Below, piece after piece: positions 8,485 through 17,224 of a stretch of 64,000 nucleotides of DNA. The stretch is taken from NCBI GenBank assembly GCA_963716525.1, contig OY970315.1:3348001-3412000 (forward strand), read 5' to 3'. The first letter of the stretch is position 1. Each line of letters begins with the position of its first letter. Below the pieces are notes generated by a model, which was given only the letters and a program-made list of their open reading frames with translations, was not told where the DNA came from and searched no databases. Origin of the DNA: JBBREP01 sp963716525. Lineage in GTDB: Bacteria > Actinomycetota > Acidimicrobiia > IMCC26256 > PALSA-610. The position numbers were made by a program, and so were the translations under genes.

Positions 8485-10148
8485 GTGTCTCTCGCCGAGC
8501 TGCGCGTCACGAACCTCGGGATCATCTCCGAGCTCCGGCTCGTGCTGGGTGACGGTTTCACGACCATCACCGGCGAGACCGGCGCGGGCAAGACGCTGCT
8601 CGTGGAGGCGGTGGCGTTGCTGCTCGGCGCGCGCGCCGATGCCACGCTCGTGCGCGCCGGCGCCGACGAAGCACGCGTCGAGGCGCGCTTCGACGACGGG
8701 AACAGCGAGGTGGTGCTCGCGCGTGTGGTGTCGGCGAACGGGCGCAGCCGCGCGTACGTCGACGGCGGCTTGGCGACGGTCGGCGAGCTCGCGGCGCGCG
8801 GCCGCGCGCTGGTGGATTTGCACGGGCAGTGGGAGCAGCAGAGTCTGCTCGTTCCGGCCGAGCAGCGCCGGTTGCTCGACGCGTTCGCCGGCGCCGCCGC
8901 GACGAAGCCGCACGCGGAGCTGCGGCGGGTGCTCGGCGAGGTCGCCGCGATCGACGTGCGGCTCGCCGCGCTCGGCGGCGACACGCGCAGCCGCGCCCGC
9001 GAGATCGACCTGCTGCGCTTCCAGATCGCCGACATCGACGACGCCGCGGTCACCGTCGACGAAGAGGAGCAGCTCGAAGCCACGATCACGATGCTCGGCG
9101 ACGCCGACGAGCTGCGCCGCGTGCTCGCCGACGCACGCGCCGCGCTGGACGGGCCGGCCGGCGAGGGTGCCGGGCAGGCGGTCGCGGCGCTGGCGGCGTT
9201 CCCCGGCCCGCTGGCCGACCTCGTCGCACGCGGGCGCGCCGTCCAGGCGGAGCTGTCGGAGCTGGTGCACGACCTGCGGCTTCGCCACGACGAGATCCAG
9301 GCCGACCCCGAGCTGCTGGGCGAAGCCGTCGCCCGGCGGCAGCGCCTGCGCGAGCTGCGCCGCAAGTACGGCGAGCGTCTCGCCGACGTGCTCACCTACG
9401 CCGAAGAGGCGCGGGCCCGCCTCGAAGAGCTCGTCGGCCACGACCAGCTCGTCGGCGAGCTCGAGCAGCAGCGCGCCGCGGCGGCCACCGCGGCGGGTGG
9501 GGCGGCGCGCCGGTTGCGGTCGGCGCGCGCGCAGCTGCCGCGCCGCGGCTCGCGGCGACCGTCACCGACCACCTCCAGGAGCTGGCGCTCGGTCGGGCCG
9601 AGTTCGGCGTGGAGCTGCACGACGCACCGCTGTCGGAGGACGGTATCGACGCGGTGACCTTCGTGCTCGCGCCGAATCCCGGCGAACCGCCGCGCCCGCT
9701 CGCCCGCGCCGCGTCGGGCGGCGAGCTTTCGCGCACGATGCTCGCGATCCGGGTCGTGCTCTCGCAGGCCCCGCCGACGCTCGTGTTCGACGAGGTCGAC
9801 GCCGGGCTCGGCGGCGAGGCCGGTGTCGCGGTGGGCCGGGCCCTCGCCGCGCTCGGACGGTCGCACCAGGTGCTGTGCGTCACGCACCTCGCGCAAGTCG
9901 CGTCCGCGGCCGGCGCGCAGCTGCACGTCGCCAAACGTGAGGTGCAGGGTCGTACGGAGGCGCAGGCGGAGCTGCTCCTCGACGACGCGCGGGTGCGCGA
10001 GATCGCTCGCATGCTCGGCGGCGCGGGCGGTTCGGCCAGCGCCCAGGAGCACGCGCGCGAGCTGCTCGAGGGGCGGGCTCCACCACGTGTCGCGAAGTCG
10101 CGCCGTGGCCGTGGTACCGTCGCTCGTGCCACGCGGGACGGCTCGTAG
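8485..10148 (+). CDS. recN: DNA repair ATPase RecN, frameshifted
   Basis: SMC-like ATPase acting in double-strand break repair. Walker A GETGAGKTLLVEAVALLLGA (about residue 30), a coiled-coil centre (about 150-330), then ABC signature ASGGELSRTMLAI and Walker B TLVFDEVDAGLGG near the C terminus. The first about 350 residues and the last about 200 are in different frames; the shift is near 9537 (CAGCTGCCGCGCCG), where one missing G restores the usual AAxRLAATVTDHLQEL. Combined length about 554 residues is normal for RecN. A RecN without its C-terminal ATPase half would be inactive, so I suspect a sequence error. Confidence 0.9.
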
Positions 10149-10156
10149 CAGTCTGG

Positions 10157-10187
10157 AAGCCCACGTTCTCGACGTTGTTCTGGGCTT
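10157..10187 (+). terminator. Possible stem-loop between recN and pyrG
   Basis: AAGCCCA (10157-10163) pairs with TGGGCTT (10181-10187) around a 17-base loop, followed only by TCT rather than a T tract. It could be a weak terminator or an mRNA hairpin; the 156-bp gap holds no other feature I can support. Confidence 0.3.
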
Positions 10188-10304
10188 TCTGGCAGTGCAG
10201 AGCCGCCGCGGAGCCCGCCGGCCGGTCGCAACTCCACACCGGTCCGTCGCGCCCGCGCCCGTTTGCTCGCCCGCCGGTTCTCGAACGTCGTGGAGGTCGC
10301 CGTA

Positions 10305-11953
10305 GTGGTCAAGCACGTCTTCGTGACGGGAGGTGTCGCGTCGAGTCTCGGCAAGGGGCTCACCGCGAGCTCGCTCGGGCGGCTGTTGAAGAGTCGGGGA
10401 CTGCGCGTCACGATCCAGAAGCTCGACCCCTACATCAACGTCGATCCCGGCACGATGAACCCCTTCCAGCACGGCGAGGTGTTCGTCACGAATGACGGCG
10501 GCGAGACCGACCTCGATCTCGGCCACTACGAGCGTTTCGTCGACGTGGAGCTGTCGCGGCGCTCGAACGCCACGACCGGGTCGATCTACCAGTCGGTGCT
10601 GGCGAAGGAGCGCAAGGGCGCCTATCTCGGCGACACCGTCCAGGTCATCCCGCACATCACGAACGAGATCAAGGACCGCATCTCGGCCCTCGCCGCCGAC
10701 GACGTCGACGTGGTGATCACCGAGATCGGCGGCACCGTCGGCGACATCGAGATCCTGCCGTTCCTCGAGGCGATCCGGCAGTTCAAGAAGGACGTCGGTG
10801 CGCACAACGTGTTCTACGTGCACGTGACGCTCGTGCCGTTCATCGGTCCGTCTGGTGAGCAGAAGACCAAGCCCACCCAACACAGCGTCACCGAGCTGCG
10901 CAGCCGCGGTATCCAGCCCGACGCGATCGTCTGCCGCTCCGACCGGCCGATCCCGTACCGGCTGAAGGAGAAGATCTCCGCGCTCTGTGACGTGCCGGTG
11001 TCGGGCATCGTCAGCGCCGTCGACGCGAGCAGCCTCTATGAGATCCCGCTCGTACTGCACGACGAGGGTTTCGACAACTACGTGTGCAAGGCGTTGCAGC
11101 TCGACGATCGCGAGGCCGATCTCACCGAGTGGCGGGAGCTCGTCAAGCGCGTGCACGCCGCCGACAGCGAGGTACGGATCGGCATCGTGGGCAAGTACGT
11201 GCAGCTGCAGGACGCCTACCTCTCGGTGGTCGAGGCGGTGCGCCACGGCGGCTTCGCGTGCGGCGCCGACGTCACGTTCGACTGGATCGCGTCCGACGAG
11301 GCCGAAGGCCTCCTCGCGCAGGGGCGGCTGCAGGATCTCGACGGCATCGTGGTCCCGGGCGGCTTCGGTGTGCGCGGTATCGAGGGCAAGATCGCCGCGG
11401 TCACCTACGCCGCGAGCAGAACGTGCCGTTCCTCGGCCTCTGCCTCGGGCTGCATTGTGCGGTGATCGAGTACGCACGCAACGTGTGCGGGCTCGCGGGC
11501 GCGAACTCGAGCGAGTTCGACACGCACTCACCGCACCCGGTGATCGACCTGATGGACGACCAGCGCGACGTGGTCGACAAGGGTGGCACGATGCGCCTCG
11601 GCTCCTGGCCCGCGCGTCTGGGCGACGGCACGCTCGTGCGCGAGATGTACGGCGAACAGGTGGTGTACGAGCGCCACCGGCACCGGTACGAGGTGAACAA
11701 CCGTTACCGGGCGCCGCTCGAGGACGCCGGCCTGGTGATGTCGGGTACCTCACCCGACGATCGGCTCGTGGAGTTCATCGAGATGCGGCACGAAAGCCAC
11801 CCGTTCTTCGTCGCCACGCAGGCCCACCCCGAGTTCAAGAGCCGGCCGAACCGCCCGCATCCATTGTTCGCGGGCTTCGTCGCCGCGGCGATGTTCCGGG
11901 CCGAGGGCCGCCGCCCGCACATCCCGATCGAGATCCCTAGCGCCGCGCGCTGA
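10305..11953 (+). CDS. pyrG: CTP synthase, frameshifted
   Basis: Makes CTP from UTP, ATP and glutamine. The N-terminal amidoligase domain (KHVFVTGGVASSLGKGLTAS, LDPYINVDPGTMNPFQHGEV, EIGGTVGDIE) occupies residues 1-270 and the class I glutaminase the rest (VVPGGFGVRG, nucleophile in FLGLCLGLHC, HPEFKSRPNRPHPLF). The frame changes at 11411: GCCGCGAG stands where GCCCGCGAG would restore YAREQNVPFLG. The gene is normally essential, so a lost C in a CCC run is the likely explanation. Start GTG 10305 follows TGGAGG (10291-10296) by eight bases. Full length about 549 residues, normal. Confidence 0.92.
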
Positions 11954-11975
11954 CGCTCGCGGGCCCGCCCACACC

Positions 11976-12948
11976 GTGCCCGATCACCTCGCGGCCCAGC
12001 TCGCCGAGCACGAGCTGTGGCTCACGGTGGAGCGGCGGCTCGCGCCGAACACGCGCGCCGCATACCGCCGCGATCTCGCACGCTACGAGACGTTCGTGAG
12101 GGCCCGGGGCGTCACCGACGCGGCCGGCATCGACGAGCCGGTCGTTGCCGCGTACGTGCACCACCTGCGCGGCCTGCGCGACGACGACGGCACCGCGTTG
12201 CTCGCCCCAGCATCGATTGCGCGCGCCCTCGTGGCGGTGCGGTCATTCCACGGCTTCCTCGTGGGCGAGGGGCTGCTCGCGGCCGACGCGAGCGAGGTCA
12301 TCGAGGCGCCGCGCGTGCCCCAGGGCATTCCCAAGGCACTGGACGAGGTCGAGATCGCGGCGTTGCTCGGCGCGGTCACGGGTCAGGACCCCCTCGCGCA
12401 GCGCGACCGCGCCATTCTCGAGTTGCTCTACGCCACCGGCATCCGCATCAGCGAGCTCGTCGGGCTCGACCTCGAAGCCCTCGATCTCGACGACGGGCTC
12501 GTGCGTGTGCTCGGTAAGGGCGACAAGGAGCGCCAGGTGCCCGTGGGCCGGGCGGCACGCGCTGCCCTGCGCGAGTACCTCGGCCGGGGACGGCTCGCCC
12601 TGCGTCACGGCGCCGGTGCACGCGCGCACGCGGCGCGCGACGGTGACGCGATCTTCCTGAACGCTCGGGGCGGGCGGCTCACGCGGCAGGGCTGCTGGAA
12701 GCTCGTGCGCGCCGCGGCGGCGCGGGTCGACCTGGCCGATCGGGTGAGCCCGCACGTGCTGCGTCACTCGTGCGCGACGCACATGCTCGATCACGGTGCC
12801 GACATCCGCGTCGTGCAGGAACTGCTCGGCCACGCGAGCGTGTCGACCACGCAGGTGTACACGAAGGTGTCACCCGAGCGGCTGCGCGCTGTGTACGAGT
12901 CGAGCCATCCGCGCGCGGCCGGTCGCGAGCACACCGACCGCAACGTGA
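11976..12948 (+). CDS. xerD: Tyrosine recombinase XerD
   Basis: Site-specific recombinase that resolves chromosome dimers at dif. The N-terminal SAM-like domain (residues 1-95, WLTVERRLAPNTRAAYRRDL) and the catalytic domain with Arg in LYATGIRISELVGL, HVLRHSCATHMLDHGADI, LLGHASVSTTQVYTKV (nucleophile Tyr) are intact, and the protein reaches the normal C-terminal YESSHPRA. The frame then runs on without a stop into the next gene; the nearest plausible stop is TGA 12946-12948 one frame away, so a small indel near 12910-12945 is likely and the 3' end given is approximate. The gene order pyrG-(NUDIX)-xerD-scpA matches mycobacteria, without the NUDIX gene. Confidence 0.85.
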
Positions 12949-12960
12949 GCGCGCCGCGCG

Positions 12961-13485
12961 TTGCATCTCGTCGGCCGGTTCTTCGGGTCGCTCGTGCCGC
13001 GGGTCGTGTCCGAGAGCGACCGCGCGTGGGTGGCAGCGATCCTCACCGCACCGGAGCAGTCGCTGTGGGCGAAGCTGAGCCGCGCGGACAAGATCGAAGG
13101 ACTCGGCGTCGCCCGGCGGGCCGACCGCGACCTCGCTCCAGGGGTCGAGCATCGCGACGAGTACCTGGCCGCGGCCCTGCTGCACGACGTGGGCAAGCTC
13201 GACGCCGGTTTCGGGCCCTACCGGCGCGCGGTCGCGACGGTCGCCGGCGCGGTCACGAGCCACCGCACGATCGACGCGTGGCGACAGCACGGCGGATTTG
13301 CTCGGCGTTGCGCGCTCTACCTCGACCATGCCGCGCTCGGGGCCACACGGGTCCGCGTCGCCGGCGGTCGCGAGCGTGTCGCGCAATGGGCCGGAGCGCA
13401 CCACGGCTCCGACGCGTGGCCGACCGCCGACATCCCGCTCGACATCTGCCGCACGCTTGCCCGCGCCGACGGCGAGCAGGCTTGA
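12961..13485 (+). CDS. HD-domain protein (putative phosphohydrolase)
   Basis: About 174 residues with the HD metal-binding pattern EYLAAALLHDVGKLDAGFGP near residue 60, and a later His-rich segment WAGAHHGSD. HD proteins hydrolyse phosphate esters or nucleotides; the substrate is unknown. The first start in this frame is TTG 12961; a GTG at 12945, in the neighbouring frame and overlapping the proposed xerD stop (GTGA), is a better biological start if the CG-rich 12949-12960 stretch contains an indel. It converges on trpS with an 11-bp gap. Confidence 0.65.
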   Translation: MHLVGRFFGSLVPRVVSESDRAWVAAILTAPEQSLWAKLSRADKIEGLGVARRADRDLAPGVEHRDEYLAAALLHDVGKLDAGFGPYRRAVATVAGAVTSHRTIDAWRQHGGFARRCALYLDHAALGATRVRVAGGRERVAQWAGAHHGSDAWPTADIPLDICRTLARADGEQA

Positions 13486-13496
13486 CGTCGATCCGC

Positions 13497-14510
13497 TCAG
13501 GGGCGCATGAGCCCGGCGGCGGTGAGCGCGCGCTCGAGGACCGGACCGGCGAGTTCGGCCGCGCGCGCCGCGCCGCGCGAGAGGACGCGGTCGACCTCGG
13601 CCGGGTCGGCGGCGAGCTCGGCGTAGCGCTGCTGCACCGGTGCGAGCAGCGCGACCACGGCATCGGCGACGGCAGCCTTCAGCGCGCCGTACTGACGCCC
13701 GGCGAGCTCGTCGACGGCCTGCGCGATGGTGCTCCCGCTCGCGGCCGCGTAAATGTCGAGCAGGTTCGACACGCCCGGCTTCGCGTCGACGTCGTAGCCG
13801 ACGTCGGTACCGCTGTCGGTGACGGCCGACTTGATCTTCTTGGCGATGCGCGCCGGAGGGTCGAGCACGAACACGCATCCGGAGGAGTCGCCGTCGGACT
13901 TCGACATCTTCTTCGTGGGCTGTTGCAGGTCCATGATGCGCGCGCCCGCTTCGGGGAACGTGGCCTTGGGGACCACGAACGTGTCGCCGTAGCGGCCGTT
14001 GAAGCGGATCGCGACGTCGCGAGCGAGCTCGACGTGCTGGCGCTGGTCGTCGCCCACCGGCACCTCGGCGGTGTCGTAGAGCAGGATGTCGGACGCCATC
14101 AGTACCGGGTAGTCGTACAGCGCGGCCGAGACCGACTCCTGGCCCTTCGACTTGTCCTTGAACTGGGTCATGCGGCGAAGCTCGCCGTCGGTGGCGGTGC
14201 AGTTGAGCAACCACGTGCACTCGCCGTGGATACCACCGACGTGGCTCTGCACGAACAGCAGCGAGCGCGCCGGGTCGATGCCCGACGCGAGGAGCAGCGT
14301 GGCCAGCTCGCGGGTGCGGCGGCGCAGCTCGCCGGGCTCGTACGGCATCGTCATCGCGTGCAGGTCGACGACGCAGTAGATCGACTCGGCGGCCGCGGCG
14401 CCGGGGGAGCCGGCCGGTGGCTGCGTCGCCACCCAGCGTCGCACCGCGCCGATGAAGTTGCCGAGGTGCATGTCACCCGACGGCTGGATCCCCGAGAACA
14501 CGCGCGGCAC
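13497..14510 (-). CDS. trpS: Tryptophanyl-tRNA synthetase
   Basis: 337 residues, complete. Class I aminoacyl-tRNA synthetase charging tRNA-Trp. The HIGH-like motif is FSGIQPSGDMHLGNFIGAV at the N terminus, the KMSKS loop is PTKKMSKSDGD near residue 195, and ASDILLYDTAEVPVGDDQRQ is characteristic of bacterial TrpS. Start GTG 14510 lies seven bases after TAGAGT (minus strand 14523-14518), suggesting a leaderless mRNA. It is convergent with the HD gene and divergent from scpA. Confidence 0.95.
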   Translation of the reverse strand: MPRVFSGIQPSGDMHLGNFIGAVRRWVATQPPAGSPGAAAAESIYCVVDLHAMTMPYEPGELRRRTRELATLLLASGIDPARSLLFVQSHVGGIHGECTWLLNCTATDGELRRMTQFKDKSKGQESVSAALYDYPVLMASDILLYDTAEVPVGDDQRQHVELARDVAIRFNGRYGDTFVVPKATFPEAGARIMDLQQPTKKMSKSDGDSSGCVFVLDPPARIAKKIKSAVTDSGTDVGYDVDAKPGVSNLLDIYAAASGSTIAQAVDELAGRQYGALKAAVADAVVALLAPVQQRYAELAADPAEVDRVLSRGAARAAELAGPVLERALTAAGLMRP

Positions 14511-14517
14511 GGCCGGG

Positions 14518-14523
14518 ACTCTA
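14518..14523 (-). promoter_or_regulatory. trpS: -10 box for leaderless trpS
   Basis: TAGAGT on the minus strand, seven bases before the GTG start, fitting TANNNT with transcription starting at the initiation codon. Confidence 0.5.
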
Positions 14524-14607
14524 CCGGCGGCCCGCGCCCATACTCTCGCAATTGCCCGCGTCGTCCCCGGTCACGGCGTTGCACCACATAGGTGTGATTC
14601 GCGGCGC

Positions 14608-14613
14608 TAGGCT
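14608..14613 (+). promoter_or_regulatory. scpA: -10 box for leaderless scpA operon
   Basis: TAGGCT ends seven bases before ATG 14621. The GGAGG in between touches the ATG directly, too close to work as a normal Shine-Dalgarno site, so leaderless initiation is the better reading. Confidence 0.5.
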
Positions 14614-14620
14614 TCGGAGG

Positions 14621-15478
14621 ATGGGTTACGAGGTGCAGACCCCCGCCTTCGAAGGCCCGTTCGACCTCCTGCTCCACCTGATCTTGAAGCAGGAAGTCGA
14701 CCTCTGGGAGATCAGCCTCGCGCCGATCGTCGACGAGTATGTCGCCCGGGTCGCCGGGCTCGAGCACCTCGATCTCGACGTCGCCACCGAGTTCCTCCTC
14801 ATCGCGGCCACCCTCGTGGAGCTGAAGGCGCGGCGCCTCCTTCCCGCGCCGGAGCCGATCGACCTCGACGAGGAGCTGGCGCGCTGGGAGGAGCGCGACT
14901 ACCTGCTCGCGCGGCTGCTCGAGTGCAAGACCTTCCAGGACGCCGCGCACACGATCCACGAACGGATGACCCTCGCGAGCCGGTGCTTCGCGCGGCTCGC
15001 CGGTCCCGAGCACCCGTTCTGCCTGCTCTCGCCCGACCCGCTGGAGCGGGTGACCATCGAACAGTTCGTGAAGGCGGCCGCGAAAGGTCTCGCGCCGCGC
15101 CAGCTCGAGGTCCGCACCGACGCGGAGCACATCACGGTCGCGCGCGTCAGTGTGCGCGAGGCGATCGAGGCGGTGCTGGCCTTGCTGCCGGCGCGCGAGC
15201 CGGTGCCGTTCCGCGATCTCGTGCGCGACGTGAGCAGCAAGATCGAGGTGATCGTGCGGTTTCTCGCCTGCCTCGAGCTGTTCAAGCAGGGCATGGTCGA
15301 CCTCGACCAGTGCGAGAACTTCGGCGACCTGCAGGTGCGGATGCTCGCGCCTGGTGAGACCGCCGAGCTCGACCTCGAGTCACTCGCAGAGTGGGGCGAC
15401 GAGGATGCTCGCCTCGGTGCGCTCGCCGCCACCGAGCACGACCACGAACATCACACCGTCACGATGTCGCCGACGTGA
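14621..15478 (+). CDS. scpA: Segregation and condensation protein A (kleisin)
   Basis: 285 residues. ScpA bridges the SMC heads with ScpB in the chromosome condensin. The N-terminal kleisin helix region is YEVQTPAFEGPFDLLLHLIL, followed by VATEFLLIAATLVELKARRL; the C-terminal winged helix (RDLVRDVSSKIEVIVRFLACLE) contacts SMC. An acidic/His-rich tail (EDARLGALAATEHDHEHH) ends the protein. It is the first gene of a run of overlapping genes scpA-scpB-rluB followed by aroH-aroA-cmk-plsC. Start by leaderless ATG 14621; an upstream TTG at 14552 is not needed. Confidence 0.92.
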   Translation: MGYEVQTPAFEGPFDLLLHLILKQEVDLWEISLAPIVDEYVARVAGLEHLDLDVATEFLLIAATLVELKARRLLPAPEPIDLDEELARWEERDYLLARLLECKTFQDAAHTIHERMTLASRCFARLAGPEHPFCLLSPDPLERVTIEQFVKAAAKGLAPRQLEVRTDAEHITVARVSVREAIEAVLALLPAREPVPFRDLVRDVSSKIEVIVRFLACLELFKQGMVDLDQCENFGDLQVRMLAPGETAELDLESLAEWGDEDARLGALAATEHDHEHHTVTMSPT

Positions 15479-16095
15479 TCGATCGCTCGATCACCGCCGC
15501 CGTCGAGGCGATCCTGCTCGTCGCCACCGAACCGGTCGAGCCGGGTCTGCTCGCGCAGCTCGTCGAGGTACCGCGCGCCACCGTGGAGGAGGCGTGTGCC
15601 GCGCTGGTGTCGGAGTACGCGCGCGACGAGCGCGGCTTCACGATCGGTCGGGTCGCGGGCGGCTACCGCTTCCAGACCGACGCCACACAGGCACCGTACG
15701 TCGAGCGCTTCGTGCTCGAGGGCCAGACGGCGCGCCTGTCGGGACCCGCGCTCGAGACGCTCGCGATCATCGCATACAAGCAGCCGATCTCGCGCGCGCA
15801 GCTGAGCGCGATCCGCGGTGTGAACGTCGACGCCACGCTCCGCACGCTCGTGCAGCGCGGGTACGTGGAGGAGAGCGGCCACGAACCGACGCCTGGCAGC
15901 CCGGCGCTGTTCTCCACCACCAACGTGTTCCTCGAGAAGCTCGGCGTCGATTCGCTGGCCGATCTGCCGCCGCTCGCCGACTTCATCCCCGACGCGCACG
16001 TCGTCGAGGCACTCGAGCGTGGTTTGCGCATCCCCGCAGCCGCGACTGCGAGCAACAGCACGGCCGACGCGACCTCCGGAGACGGCGGCGACTGA
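15475..16095 (+). CDS. scpB: Segregation and condensation protein B
   Basis: 206 residues with two winged-helix domains; dimerises and binds ScpA in the SMC condensin. Diagnostic segments are AAVEAILLVATEPVEPGLLA at the N terminus, ERFVLEGQTARLSGPALETL and IIAYKQPISRAQLSAIRGVN near residue 100, and GYVEESGHEPTPGSPALFST. Start GTG 15475 overlaps the scpA stop (GTGA), implying coupled translation. Length is typical. Confidence 0.93.
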   Translation: MIDRSITAAVEAILLVATEPVEPGLLAQLVEVPRATVEEACAALVSEYARDERGFTIGRVAGGYRFQTDATQAPYVERFVLEGQTARLSGPALETLAIIAYKQPISRAQLSAIRGVNVDATLRTLVQRGYVEESGHEPTPGSPALFSTTNVFLEKLGVDSLADLPPLADFIPDAHVVEALERGLRIPAAATASNSTADATSGDGGD

Positions 16096-16099
16096 TCAA

Positions 16100-16850
16100 G
16101 CACCCGATGGCGAGCGCCTCCAGAAGTACCTCGCACGCGCCGGTATGGGCTCGCGGCGCGCGATGCGATGACCTGATCGCCGCCGGCCGCGTCACCGTCG
16201 ACGGGCACATCGCGGTCCTCGGCGAGCGGGTCCAACCGGGTATGCGCGTGGAGCTCGACGGCGTGCCGGTGTCGGCCGACGGCGAGCTCGTCTACTACCT
16301 GCTGAACAAGCCCGTCGGCACGGTCACCACCGCTGCCGATCCCCAGCACCGGCCGACCGTCGTCGAGCTGGTGCCCGGAACACCCCGCGTCTTTCCGGTG
16401 GGACGCCTCGACGTCGACACGGGCGGCCTGCTCGTGCTCACCAACGACGGCGCGCTCACCGAGCTGCTCACCCACCCGCGTCACGGCGTCGACAAGACCT
16501 ACGTCGCGGAGGTCGAGGGCACGCCGGGCCGGGGCGCGCTCGCCGCGTTGCGCCACGGTGTCGAGCTCGACGACGGGCCGACCGCACCGGCGCGCTCGCG
16601 CCTGCTGTCGTCCGGCGACGGTCGCGCGCTTGTCGAGATCGTGATCCACGAGGGCCGCAACCGGCAGGTGCGGCGCATGTGCGCGGCCGTCGGCCATCCG
16701 GTGCTGTCGCTCACCCGCACGCGCATCGGGCCGCTGCACGATACGCGGCTCGCGCCGGGCACCTGGCGACCGTTGCGCCCCGGCGAGGTGCGAGGGCTCT
16801 ACGGCGCGGCGCGCTCGCCCCAGGGGAGGCGGGGAGTGGCGCAGCGGTAG
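16100..16850 (+). CDS. rluB: 23S rRNA pseudouridine synthase (RluB/RsuA family), frameshifted
   Basis: An S4 domain (GERLQKYLARAGMGSRRA, then CDDLIAAGRVTVDG) is followed by a pseudouridine synthase domain with catalytic Asp in FPVGRLDVDTGGLLVLTNDG and family motif IHEGRNRQVRRMCAAVGHPV. The S4 N terminus is in a different frame from the rest; the change is near 16165 (CGGCGCGCGATGCGAT), where one extra base explains it. No ATG, GTG or TTG is available in the upstream frame, so the true start is unresolved and the coordinate given is approximate. Order scpA-scpB-rluB matches mycobacteria (Rv1709-Rv1711). Confidence 0.85.
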
Positions 16851-16861
16851 CCTCCGCGCCC

Positions 16862-17224
16862 GTGAAGCTGCTGGCCCTGCGCGGGGCGACGACCTGCTCC
16901 GAGGACACCAAGGATGCCATCCGGTCCGGGACGCAGACGCTGGTGCAGACGATGCTCGACCGCAACGGCGTCGGGCACGACGACATCGTCAGCATCATCT
17001 TCACTGCCACCGACGATCTGCACAGCGAGTTCCCGGCCACCGCGGCCCGCGCCCTCGGCCTGGGCGACGTGCCTCTGCTGTGCGCGCGGGAACTCGACAT
17101 CGTGCACGGCATGCCGCGGTGCATTCGAGTGCTGATGCACTTCTACGGTGACCACGACCGGGGCAGGTTGCACCATGTGTACCTCGAGGGCGCGCGGGCA
17201 CTGCGCGACGACCTCCCCGAGTGA
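16862..17224 (+). CDS. aroH: Chorismate mutase, AroH class
   Basis: 120 residues, the monofunctional trimeric class: chorismate to prephenate for Phe/Tyr synthesis. Motifs of the family are LLALRGATTCSEDTKDAI at the N terminus, IVSIIFTATDDLHSEFPATA, the active-site Arg in GMPRCIRVLMHFYGD, and the C-terminal VYLEGARALRDDL. Start GTG 16862 is eight bases after TAGCCT (16848-16853), which overlaps the rluB stop. The stop overlaps the aroA GTG (GTGA), linking two aromatic-pathway genes. Confidence 0.92.
   Translation: MKLLALRGATTCSEDTKDAIRSGTQTLVQTMLDRNGVGHDDIVSIIFTATDDLHSEFPATAARALGLGDVPLLCARELDIVHGMPRCIRVLMHFYGDHDRGRLHHVYLEGARALRDDLPE

Noticed and set aside
11400..11420. Programmed frameshifting in pyrG (and der)
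   Set aside because: No slippery heptamer or downstream structure evident, the same loss occurs in two unrelated genes, and about twenty other genes show similar indels.
11976..12948. XerD as an integrase of a mobile island
   Set aside because: Sequence and conserved neighbourhood (pyrG, scpA, scpB) mark it as the housekeeping dif recombinase.
11976..14591. 871-codon XerD fusion protein running through the HD gene and opposite trpS
   Set aside because: Only the first about 310 codons are XerD; the rest overlaps an HD gene in another frame and trpS on the other strand.
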